Assembly (NCBI GenBank): GCA_029582265.1
Contig: CM055816.1
Coordinates: 97,475,056-97,539,055 of the forward strand
Source of the DNA: Zoroaster sp. YZ-2022
Taxonomy: Eukaryota > Echinodermata > Asteroidea > Forcipulatida > Zoroasteridae
Length of the DNA stretch: 64,000 nt
Direction of reading: 5' to 3'
The notes beneath the pieces are model-generated. The model was not told the DNA's origin. It saw nothing but the letters and a program-made list of their open reading frames with translations, and ran no database searches. A program made the translations under genes and the position numbers. This document shows, one piece after another, positions 23,761 to 34,194 of this stretch. How positions within the stretch are numbered: the first letter of the stretch is position 1; the number at the start of each line of letters is the position of its first letter.

Positions 23761-25380
23761 ATACGCGTTTGTGTTCTCTTTGCCCTAGTACTGCAAACAA
23801 CACAGTCACGTTTTTGCTGGAGACATTTTTTCCAGGATAGTGTTGACATGAAAAGGGCCTGAAACCACATGGAAGTTGGCTTGCATGATGTACAGGGTCG
23901 TACTTCCAGGTGGATAAAAGTTCTTCGATGACCTTTACCCTAAAATCCAAATTGGAAGGTGATGGTTTGTAGATATGGTGTTGTATACCACAGTAGCATT
24001 CAGAAAACAGATGTCAAGAATGTTTACGAATACTCTTTTCCACCATTTCATTGTTCTGTGTGGATGAGAGTAATACTGCACAATTTGTGCTGCCAGATCA
24101 GTTCCTCCATGTATTTATTGTAATCGCAAACTACGGAAGGTTTTTAATCTCGCGATGTCCGGTTAAACTGTTTTTACTACGAATCTGCTTAGTGATGGTG
24201 ACACTGCAATTCCCGTAATTTGTCAAAGAGAGTTACACGCTTTGTGTCTTGCCAGACGACACAAAGTTGGCCTCTTTAATATAAAACCGGGGTCTTCTGT
24301 TTTTTTCATTGGGAACTTTTGGGATGAGCAAAATCAGGAATTCCTTGTGTGGTGTAGCTCCAAATCCTAGCTGTGATAACTTTGAGACCAGAGCTGGGCT
24401 GTTGTACCATTATCCATGAAAATGACATGACCCTTGTGTTCCAGTCCTTTCACGAGATCCAAGACAACCTGGCCTGGTGCATGAAGAACAGATGGATGGT
24501 GTGTTGCCATGGTTGTAGCATGCACAGTGGAGGGTTGAATTGTTGCTGTGTGGCCGAGACCCTGTGAACATCTTCCAAGCACACGTATACCCAGATTCGG
24601 ACTCATTTAAAGAGAAGCACTTCAGTCCCCACTTGTTGGCCTTTCGCGGTAACTACTGATTAAAAGCTCAGTCGTCCTTTAAACTTCACCATACTCGTCT
24701 GGTTGGCAGTACAATGTCGAGTAAAGGGCGAAGTTTTGCTAGTTTGTCGGTAGGGCTGTCGACTTGAGCTCTGTTGTTGGCTGGGTGAAAAAATCTAAGG
24801 ATTGCAGTGAATCTGTTGCGGGACATAGATGACGGATATACCGGACTTCGAAGAACATCTGACATGGACCAGTGCATGCTGTATCGAGGCCTTTGTTGAT
24901 GCCCATGCAAAGTAATAATGCCACGAATGCCATCATTTCGGGAATATTTGTTGGAGTCCAAACAGACTGACGATTGGTTGGGTTTGCAGGCAAAGTTTGC
25001 TCAGCATATCGATTTGTCTCCGTCACCATCAGCTCCCAGGTCGCTTGACAGAAGTACAGTTGAAAAAATTGGAAAGGTGTACAGTTACTCAAATCTTCAG
25101 TCGTTCCCCTGTTTCCACTGAATTGCATGGGTTTCTTCGTGTATGCGTTAGTTTCACACCAACCAGACCGGTAGTTTGACTTTTCCGATGATGATGATGA
25201 TGTCGGGACGCATTCCTCTTCACTATCATCCGACTCCGGTGTAGAATCCTCGTCAGAAGACATATCTGACCCACTATCTGCGAAGAGTTCTTCCAAATGT
25301 GTGCACTTCGATCGGCGTCCATAGCTATCAATGGCACGCAAAAGCTCGTGGGCGTCCTTTTTCAGCCAATCAGAAAACAC
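23700..25380 (-). pseudogene. piggyBac-type transposase relic
   Basis: The start is at 25380 (MFSDWLKKDAHELLRAID), followed by an acidic, serine-rich N-terminus (SDMSSDEDSTPESDDSEEE). The DDE_Tnp_1_7 family part follows: TETNRYAEQ, WTPTNIPEMMAFVALLLCMG, then in another frame SMSDVLRSPVYPSSMSRNRF and LRFFHPANN. Further downstream is LVKGLEHKGHVIFMDN near 24430, where PGBD transposases have the catalytic Asp of the D-N-F/YFT region. Near 23790-23870 a cysteine-containing C-terminus resembles the family's zinc-binding tail. Several frameshifts and stops make it a pseudogene. A GAGGGCGCTAT motif at about 25389 and its inverse near 23393 might be eroded inverted repeats. Confidence 0.8.
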
Positions 25381-25546
25381 TTGTCAATTGAGGGCGCTAT
25401 TGACATTTTCCGAAAACAGGTGTTACCGACGTGCCACAGGGGCTCGCCGGGAACAAATGAGAATTGTTTTCGCGTGCCAAAAGAACACCACGGTACCCAA
25501 GAGATATACAATATTGAGTCAATATGGCACAATGGGGTTGAAAGGG

Positions 25547-25547
<1 letters not shown>

Positions 25548-25591
<44 letters not shown>
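25548..25591. repeat. (TA)n microsatellite, left side of the mariner insertion
   Basis: Continues on the other side of the transposon at 27347. The element therefore inserted into a pre-existing TA tract or the tract grew from its TA target duplication. Confidence 0.95.
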
Positions 25592-27346
25592 CAGTGCGTA
25601 TCAAAAAAAAGGTAATCCGAATTCAGGGGGTTAATATGCCAAGGTTATTTAGTTTGACAATTTACATGTAGTGTACCAAAGAAGAGGAACTCCTCAGCTT
25701 TCCATTGATACCTTTATTGACCCATTGCTGTCACACATGACCGAGTACATTGTTATTGAAATGACAAATTCAAATCGCATTTTTGCAAGTTTGGGTAATC
25801 AGTGCAAGGCAGGATAATTAGTGAAATCAGTATGATAAACCATTTTTTCTTTAGGAATGACTGGACATTATTCAAGAAGAATCTCTTCTAACATTGCCCT
25901 TTATGCACCCACACCTTCAACATGTCCACCTCCCCTTTCGACACAAAGCTGACGGCGACGGAGCATGTCCTGCACTGCTCGTCTCACCATAGCCGGATTA
26001 TTGCGTAAAGCATCCACTTCATTTCGAATACGGCCTGCAATTCATCAAGATCACGAGGAGGAGTTGCAAACACCTTGTTCTTCAAATGTCCCCAAAGGAA
26101 ATAGTCACATGGTGTGAGGTCAGGTGATCTTGGTGGCCATTCCACCTCATGGTTGACGGCGATGACTCGTTCGCCAAAGAGTTCCCTCAGACGATCTCGG
26201 ACAGCGATAAGGCGATGTGCTGGGGCGCCATCTTGGGCCCACCAGAGTTGTCTGAAGACCCACGAACCTGTCGCTCAAAGTGTTCCTGCAGCTGCGGTAA
26301 AACTTTATCATTGAGCATCTGCAGATGCATGTTACCATTGACATTCCTTTGAAAGAAAAACGGTCCGATCAGCTGACCACTTCCACAAAGTCCTAACCAA
26401 ACAGTCCACTTTTGTCGACTCATGTTAACCTCAAAATTGAATTCTGGGGGTGTCTTGCTGGTGCATATTCAAGAACATTATGCGTATTGACCTTGCCGTT
26501 CATGGAGAAAGCAGCTTCGTCGCCGATTACGAGATTCCGCAGAAAATTGACATCTCTCGATACGGGCTATCAACCATCTGGCAAACGCCAGCCTTCTAGC
26601 AAAATCTCCTGGCGTAAGTTGATGTCGGATGTGAATCCGATATGGATGCTGGTGGAGGTCCAATCTCGTGATTCTGTTGAATGTCGCCGAAGGCAATCTC
26701 AGCCATTTCGCCTTGCGCTGGTGTCCCTAGGATGCTCCAAAAGTTACTGCCTTACTGCTGCAATGTTCCCTTCTGATCGCCCGGTGCGCCTCCTGCCAGA
26801 ATTCCCTTGTTGCGGTTGAGGCTAGTGCCATACTCTTGATATTTTCTAACATTCGCCCAGATGGTTTTGGCTGCTGGGGCTCCCGTTCTGGGAAACGTTC
26901 CTGAAAGCATTGCGGTTTGCTGCAAACTGTGAGTTTGGTGAAATGTTGTAATCACGAAAACTCGCTGTTCAGTCGTTAGTTGTACCATCTTTCAACTACC
27001 TGTCCCTAAACCCAGGCCTTCTTAAATACCCAACTTGAAGAAAAGGATGTCGTAACAGACGATTACCGCACCAGCTTTAAAAATCTTACATAATCATCTA
27101 GGCAGTCAAGTGATGCGTCCATTTCAGACTGCCTTGAACTGATTACCAAACTTGCAAAATGCGATTTGAATTTGCCATTTTCAATAACAATGTACTCGGC
27201 CATGTGTGACAGCAATGGATCGACACAGGTATCAATGGAAAGCTGAGGAGTTCCTCTTCTTTGGTACACTACATGTAAATTGTCAAACTAAATAACCTTG
27301 GCATATTAACGCCCTGAATTCGGATTACCTTTTTTGATACGCACTG
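25592..27346 (-). mobile_element. Tc1/mariner-superfamily transposon with long inverted repeats
   Basis: 1755 bp, bounded by CAGTGCGTATC and its reverse complement, with TA outside both ends as for IS630-Tc1-mariner insertions. The terminal inverted repeats are about 225 bp (25592 to about 25820 and about 27122-27346), nearly identical apart from small indels. The interior holds one minus-strand transposase gene (25911-26988). Long inverted repeats are unusual for mariner proper but occur in some Tc1/mariner groups. Confidence 0.9.
25911..26988 (-). pseudogene. Tc1/mariner transposase, DDD type with 36-residue spacing, frame-broken
   Basis: The start is ATG 26986-26988. The N-terminal helix-turn-helix (TTEQRVFVITTFHQTHS, then KTIWANVRKYQEYGTS) looks like the DUF4817 DNA-binding region. 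The catalytic core reads IGDEAAFSMNGKV (first Asp codon 26519-26521), WAQDGAPAHRL (second Asp 26230-26232) and WPPRSPDLTPCDYFLWG (third Asp 26119-26121). In a continuous frame 36 residues separate the second and third Asp. The protein ends near CVERGGGHVEGVGA with TAA at 25911-25913. At least two frame changes between the N-terminus and the core make this copy inactive. Confidence 0.88.
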
Positions 27347-27510
<164 letters not shown>

Positions 27511-27771
27511 GATAATAAGTTAATTTTTTAGCCTAGCACACAGTGAAAGTGTATTTTAATTGTGTTTAGCCCAACACTCGATATGATGGGCTACGAGTGA
27601 AAAAAAATCAAATATAAGCCTACCATTTCTTTGTGACGTATACGTAGGCACAAGCAATGTATATATTCACGGAACATTACCATTCCGAACATAAAGGGCT
27701 TGAATTTAAAGGGAAGATACAACATTGGTAATTTTAATTGCAACTCTCATAGTTCTCAAGAAATAGCCTAT

Positions 27772-28131
27772 ATCATACAACTTCTCTGTCATACAACTTC
27801 TCTGTCATACAACTTCTCTGTCATACAACTTCTCTGTCATACAGCTTCTCTGTCATACAACTTCTCTGTCATACAACTTCTCTGTCATACAACTTCTCTG
27901 TCATACAACTTCTCTGTCATACAACTTCTCTGTCATACAACTTCTCTGTCATACAACTTCTCTGTCATACAACTTCTCTGTCATACAGCTTCTCTGTCAT
28001 ACAGCTTCTCTGTCATACAGCTTCTCTGTCATACAGCTTCTCTGTCATACAGCTTCTCTGTCATACAACTTCTCTGTCATACAACTTCTCTGTCATACAA
28101 CTTCTCTGTCATACAACTTCTCTGTCATACA
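27772..28131. repeat. 16-bp minisatellite, about 22 copies
   Basis: The unit is TCATACAACTTCTCTG. A variant with CAGCTT in place of CAACTT occurs once near the start and as a run of consecutive units at about 27985-28060, showing block expansion. Sixteen is not a multiple of three and the unit has no stop in any plus-strand phase, so a spurious 147-codon ORF spans it with a 16-residue period. Confidence 0.97.
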
Positions 28132-28139
28132 AATTATCT

Positions 28140-30120
28140 GTGAACGTTTCATCACAAGTGCTTCACGTTTTTGAGAAAACGACGAAAAATTGTGACATGT
28201 TTTTTCATAGGCTTAGTGTATATTTTTACACAAACTTTTTTGGTAAAAGCTACATAACAATTCCTGTTTTTCTGAGATGAAAGCACTTCAGGCGAAACAA
28301 TTTATCAGGATTATTGATACGTGTACCAAGTGAGATTTTGCATAACAATTTGTTAATTGTATAATCTGGGTATAGCCAATGCTGTACCTTCCCTCGAATG
28401 ATTCGAATTATATAGTAAGTGTAAATGTCTCTGGTTCCTGGTCTCCGCGCGCGTCGCCTCAGACCCACGCGTCGGCATTTTTAATTTTCTTCTCTTTTTT
28501 TGCTATGAAACAATGTCCAATTGAAGCCAAAATTGCTGGACCGATTGGAATACTGCCGTGCTGTACTTTAAACGACTTTTTCAGCGCACCGATTTTGAAG
28601 CCGACCGATGACCAGAAACCGGAGACAAAAGATGTGAAAAACGTTTTTTGTTTGTTTGTTTTTCGTTCTCAGATCGGGGAGGCTCATTGTAGCGCCTCCT
28701 ATTTGTAATATATAGCTGATTTTCATGAAACTTCAGAGGTAGGTTATTATGTTGAGTTTGACGAGAGGTATCGACTGAGTTCATACAAAATATATACATC
28801 ATCGTGAGGGGACTATACTATATCATTTTGGGTAATTTTCCAAATCTGATTTTTGTCAAAAACATTATTTTCTCCATAATTTCTTTACTTTTCCTTCGTT
28901 GGCAATTAAACTTGGCACAGGTGTTGTCTTTAGTACAATGTGGCGTCATGTAGAACACTGAGGGCGCTATAACCAAAATTGTTTATCATTTTGTACCAAA
29001 ACATGATTTTTGAGTATTTTTACCCAAAATTTGGATTTGTTTTACCAAAAAGTACTATAACGGCAGATTACTATTTATATCACAAATTTATATATTGAGC
29101 AAAGAAACTACAAATTGAATGTCTTTACAGTATAAACCAACTCTAGTATTTACCACTAAAAAGTGGAAATTTAGTTGGACCTGTTCAAAATAAAATGTTG
29201 TCATAGCAACCATGAACAATCATTATCATTGATTTTTGATATAGGGGTCCTAAAGAATAGTAAGGTAAAGTCAGAACATTTGAGCATGATCGGTCAAAGC
29301 GTTCTGGAGATATAATATGATAAGGGGCCTCGGCGATAGGGTTAACATTTGTCGCATTTATTTCAATGTGGAATTAATGCGGTCTTCACCCGTAGTAAAA
29401 AGTCATGAATAATTGTTATAAAATAATAGCACAGAGGGAAACAGTTCAAGGCAGGGGCGGATCCAGGGTCTCAAGAAAGGGGGACACTGCCAAAAAAGGG
29501 CCACACTAAAGTCATATGGTAAATTTATGTGCACTTCAGTGACCATACAAAATGAAGAGCGCCCTCACGTGTAAGAGTGCATTTCTTTTCCAATCCTTTA
29601 CTCGTCCGCACTCGTCCCCAAAGACGCTGGTACACTCCGATATCTCTGAGCTCTCCATTGGTTAATGTTTGTGATCCCATGTAACCCATGCAGTCGCTAC
29701 TTACTGTTTATGTTCGTATGAAACTAACGATTCATTTCGTGTTTTAGAAACGTGATTGATGCCTAGGAAGCCTTGGATTTAACTTGGAGGAAGGGTAAAC
29801 GTGCCATTTTACCTTGTGTGTTCAAGTGCAAATGTTGATCTTCAATATTTCATTTAGTCCATATTACGGCTTAGTCTCTTCGCCCTCTCCTTGGCCGTGT
29901 CGCACGGGGTGCCAAATCGACCTACGTGGTTACCTCCGTAGTCGGACATTAAAAACTAATACATCACCACATATGTAGGCCTGCACTATAGCCACATACA
30001 TGCACGCTACTAAAAACACAGAGAAGTGCATTATTGTGCTTAATTATTTATTCTCGGTCTCCGGTTTAAAATCCCACCAAGATTGACATTTTGATTATAA
30101 ATGTTTTCAGTCCCATAATA
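28140..30120. other. Intergenic stretch, no supported gene
   Basis: Short ORFs (for example plus 28379-28708) show no recognisable domain. GAGGGCGCTATAAC at 28967 and GAGCGCCCTC at 29559 belong to a motif seen repeatedly in this window. AGGGGCGGATCCAGGG near 29455 resembles the end of common hAT-type MITEs, but no partner end was found. Confidence 0.45.
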
Positions 30121-31657
30121 GACACAATCGGCGACTCCGAGCTAGTAGTGGTCACGTGATGTATAGTGGGTACAAAATAACAACAAACCAGCAGTGCTGC
30201 TGTGTATAAACATAGGAGCTCCATGGAGGGTTTAAAACAACGACCCATTGATAGTTGAATGGCAAGGAAGGCAAACTGAATGTTCAAAATCATGTTATAT
30301 TCATTCTAGAATCTCTGTGCAATTTAGACTCTGGAATTCACGTAATGCTTTGTGACTTTGTCAAAGTCGTAGGAGACTAGCGTACTACTCTACTGTATTT
30401 ACTAACAGTCGTTTTCCTGGACAGCTGCAAATTAAAAAATCTGTTTAATCCACATCGCTTCAGAGAGAACATTTATACTTTACTTAGGTGAGGAATAACT
30501 AATTTTCATCCACTAAACTTCGACCGTTGTGAAGATATCGATCATTTAGTGACGCAAACTCGGTTGAACACTAAGTCGAAAACGTTACAATGCGAAGGTC
30601 CCCAAAAAGCGACATTGACGTTCTTTGCTGCCGACTGGAAAATGTAGTTACGTTTTCAACATTGAATTTTTCTCAATTTGTGAAAATTTCATTTTTTTTT
30701 AATTCTGTGGTGTATTTTTTATATAAAAGAGTTGAAGAAACATTGAAGATCGCCCCAAAATGAGTGTTGGCCGAGCCTTGCCCTAGTTCCGGATAAAAAC
30801 TTCTTCGCGCATTGATAATGTGCGTAATGTTTGGAAATTAAAATTGGGAACATCTCCGATCAATTTAGAGAACTTAAACTCGTGTTCCAATCAACAAATG
30901 CAACATCTATGATGTGCCTTGTACACATGGGCGTCAACAGGTGGGGGACGGGGGACATGTCCCCACTTTTGAAAGTGGGGATATCATATCGTTTGTCCCT
31001 CTACTTTTCAGAACAATAATTTAAAAAATGGCAGGCATATTTCGATTTTTTTGTATCAATTGCTGACTCAAATAGAATCAAACTCGATATTGATGAAAAC
31101 AGCCATTTTCGACTCATTATCAAATGTAGAGCTTCAGTTTTGGTGAAAGACAACATTCATCAGTTTAACATTGAGATGACTCAGATGAGCATGTGAAATA
31201 CTAACACAAAATGTTGGGACAGGCAAAAAGTAGATATAATCTGAATTATTCGTGGAATTATAATAGAACTAGACCTTTAATTCAGGAGCGGATGATCGCG
31301 GATCCAGGGGTCAGTTTTTGTAGCATGATTAGTTTGAACAATCAGTATAAATTTCAATATTTTTTCTTTCAAGAAATATACAATTATTTAACAAAATATA
31401 GCAACTTTAGCACCATTTCAGCACCCTTAATTATGCAAACAATCTCTAAAAGAGGACACCTCCTTAGATAACTCCCCAGGACACAGATCACACTTGGGCT
31501 CATGTCCCCCACTTTTCATAAGCTGTTGACGCCCATGCTTGTACAGCAGAAGCACTTGGAAGAAGCCATGCTTTTCCATACACTGCGCGTCGCTTGCTTG
31601 GTTTGTTTACATTTTATACCCACTATGAGTCACGTGACTCCGGTCGCCGATTGTGTC
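30121..31657. repeat. Inverted pair of a roughly 100-bp repeat flanking 1.3 kb
   Basis: The left copy (about 30121-30235) starts GACACAATCGGCGA and includes TCACGTGA and TATAGTGGGTA. The right copy (about 31560-31657) is its reverse complement with substitutions. This may be a large inverted-repeat transposon or two independent copies of one family. The hAT-like MITE at 30926-31537 is nested just inside the right copy. Confidence 0.55.
30926..31537. mobile_element. hAT-like MITE with 8-bp target site duplication
   Basis: 612 bp. The terminal inverted repeat is CATGGGCGTCAACAG (15 bp perfect), followed on both sides by a GTGGGGGACATG block. CTTGTACA stands immediately outside each end (30918-30925 and 31538-31545), a perfect 8-bp duplication as made by hAT transposases. 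There is no transposase ORF inside, so the element is non-autonomous. Confidence 0.88.
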
Positions 31658-31979
31658 TATTGGATTTTCTTTGTAAGGCTTTGAATGGGTTACAAATAAC
31701 AAAATAAGTTTGCAATATGGCATCAGATTTATTGAAACAATAATTTCCTATACCATGGATGATGGAGTTTTGCCATCATTCTAATATAGAGTAGTGTTTA
31801 CAATTTAGAATTATAGAAGAAATCAATGACAGAAGGATTTTACTTATATAATTGATTTGTTCTAGCATTTTAGCAAAGAGAAACACATGGCCACAAGAAG
31901 TGAGGTTATAAATGAATAATTATTTTGCACATGAGCTAGTATTGGATTGATTAAAAGAATTACATGTATATCATAACAC

Positions 31980-32244
31980 AATTCGTCCCTAATTTGCCAT
32001 AGTGACCAATCCGATTTTTTTTTAATTTTAAGTTTTCCTGCCCATTACTACATAGAGGAAGAGACCTACCATTGTATCTAATCCACATGCATGTATTCCT
32101 TATAGTTTTGGAGATAGAGCATGCATTCAAATGACGAATGCTTTAACTGGCTATTTTTGTAATTTGGCAAAGTGACCAATACCGCATTGGTCACTATGCC
32201 AACTTAATTCAGGATTGGTCACTATGGCAAATTAGGGACGAATT
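31980..32244. mobile_element. MITE with 33-bp perfect inverted repeats
   Basis: The arms at 31980-32012 and 32212-32244 are exact reverse complements (beginning AATTCGTCCCTAATTTGCCA, ending in GACCAATCC). Near the right end a second palindrome (about 32164-32202, TTGGCAAAGTGACCAAT / ATTGGTCACTATGCCAA) repeats the arm's inner sequence. Total length is 265 bp with no ORF. Confidence 0.85.
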
Positions 32245-32349
32245 CATTATTTTATAATTTGATAAAATTCTAAATCAATGTGATAGTAATGTGACTGGGC
32301 CTGAGAGGCCAGGGGACATTATTAGTGTTAATGGTAATCCCCAAAGAAA

Positions 32350-32357
32350 AAGAAAAA

Positions 32358-32428
<71 letters not shown>
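32350..32428. repeat. (AAAT)n microsatellite
   Basis: About 19 units of AAAT, pure. Confidence 0.97.
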
Positions 32429-32429
<1 letters not shown>

Positions 32430-32430
<1 letters not shown>

Positions 32431-33880
32431 ATTTCCCCTACCTGCTAAAAAATATTAATCCAGACTGCAGAATTTTTTTCAAATTTGGCCTTTTTAGGCG
32501 CAAATTTTTTTAAATAAAAATCTTCACATAACACAATCCGCCTTCAACCCCAGTGGCTAGGTACTGTAACAACATTTAAAGCTAAAGAGGGTTTGGGGAT
32601 ATTTTTGGGGAAATATTAAACTTAATTGTTTCATGGGGGGTGGTGTGGTATGGAGGTGGGGTAGGGGAAGGCATGGGTGGCAGTAGGTCATGGTTCCTGC
32701 TCCCTACCATTCCACTGCATCCCAACCCCAATTTTACTAACACTATAAATTGTTGCCACTGCTGATGCAGATGCAGTATTAAATGCTTGATGACTATACG
32801 GCTAATAAGTACATTTCCTTCAGATGACAGTGATTATTGGAGCAAAAATTCTACTTTATACATCTCTACTACAACGACATTGAGCACAAGTCAGAATATA
32901 TTTCATAAGCCACAGATTTGTGGCTTTTTATCTCTAAAAACCAAACATTAACTACATCCATGAAGCACTTTGTAGCAGCGCACCACTGATACACGTACAT
33001 TAATGTATTGCGCGCATACCGTATGTGTTGACCATTTTATTATAGTCACCATGATATTTTGCGACTTCCTTCACAAGATCTTGTGAAACGAATTGAGTGT
33101 ACCAGCGGTACTGGATTGTACCGGTGGGCACGAGCAATTCCTATCCGCATTACGTGTTAAGGGCTCAATGTTCTTGTGACTGTATTTTATCAATTGTGGA
33201 TCATGGAGGAAGGGTGGATCTAGCGCAACGCTCAACATATTATTCGTTCATCTACTATTGTACATTCTCAAAACTTCTTATGTCAACGTAACCTTGACTT
33301 ACTGGTGATTTTATGACTGTGATTCCTCGACAACGGATAAGAAAGTAAACTCACTTTACAATAATGCTGCACTAATTGTAGTCTCATTTGAAAAACAAAA
33401 ATCGTCTGTCGAGACAAAATGTCATGTTAGGTGCGGAAACTGCTCGAACAAGATTCCTTTTATCTACTCGGATCGTATAACGAGTCTATTTACTAGTATT
33501 TAGCGCATTAAAGCCACGTATGATAATCCCAAAACATGTTCCGTTACCGTTTTAAGTAAAACTTCTCAGACCTTGTGTAAATAAAGTTGATGCACGTGGT
33601 GTAAAACATTCCTAATTGTCTTCATTACGAAAACTCATGACAGAAATTCCACATTGGAATGAATATAAATACAGTGGAACATGCTGAAATTATCACAGAT
33701 TGGTCATAGATCTTGATTCTTATAAAGTTACATTTACAAACATTTTACCAGAAGTGACTATCATGTTCAAAAGTATTTTGAGTTGAGACTGCAGGATTCA
33801 AGTATTGACATGCACCCCTAGAAAAAGTGGTGCACCCCCTAGTGCCCCCCTGAAAATTGGACCCTAGTTACGCCACTGTT
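32430..33880. other. Intergenic stretch, no supported gene
   Basis: No credible coding region. A G-rich run (GGGGGGTGGTGTGG to GGCATGGGTGG, 32634-32680) is notable. At 33835-33880 the sequence TTACGCCACTG preceded by GGGGGTGCAC-type runs looks like the right end of a hAT-type MITE (CAGTGGCGTAA), without a visible left end. Confidence 0.4.
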
Positions 33881-33885
33881 CTGTT

Positions 33886-34003
33886 CACTCCGTTCAAATG
33901 TTAAGTCCGAATTTAAAAGTCGTTTGAGTAATTGGAACCGAAATATGGAACCGGGTAATGACAGTTTCGGTCAGGTATCCGGATACCTGGATACCCAGCA
34001 TAG
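33886..34003 (+). repeat. Dispersed repeat R2, copy 1
   Basis: Contains TCAAATGTTAAGTCCGAATT and GGAACCGGGTAATGACAGTT and ends in GTATCCGGATACC. A second copy in the same orientation lies at about 49058-49173. Confidence 0.75.
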
Positions 34004-34009
34004 TTATAT

Positions 34010-34189
34010 TTGACTTAATCATAAGTCCACTTTTCCAAATTTTATGAAATAATTTTAATTTTAATGTATTTTTAAATTTCATAGTTTTTATGAAATAAAT
34101 TATCATTTTATTGCAATTTTTCTAAATTCGACTTTATTTACCAAATTTATTTCATAAAATTTGGAAAAGTGGATTTATGATTAAGTCAA
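34010..34189. repeat. Fold-back element with 41-bp arms
   Basis: The arms at 34010-34050 and 34149-34189 are reverse complements with one mismatch (beginning TTGACTTAATCATAAGTCCA). The 98-bp interior is AT-rich. This fits a MITE or a stable hairpin. It directly abuts repeat R2. Confidence 0.85.
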
Positions 34190-34194
34190 AATAT

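Noticed and set aside
27700..28143. 147-codon repetitive ORF
   Set aside because: Produced by a stop-free 16-bp minisatellite; no start context or homologue.
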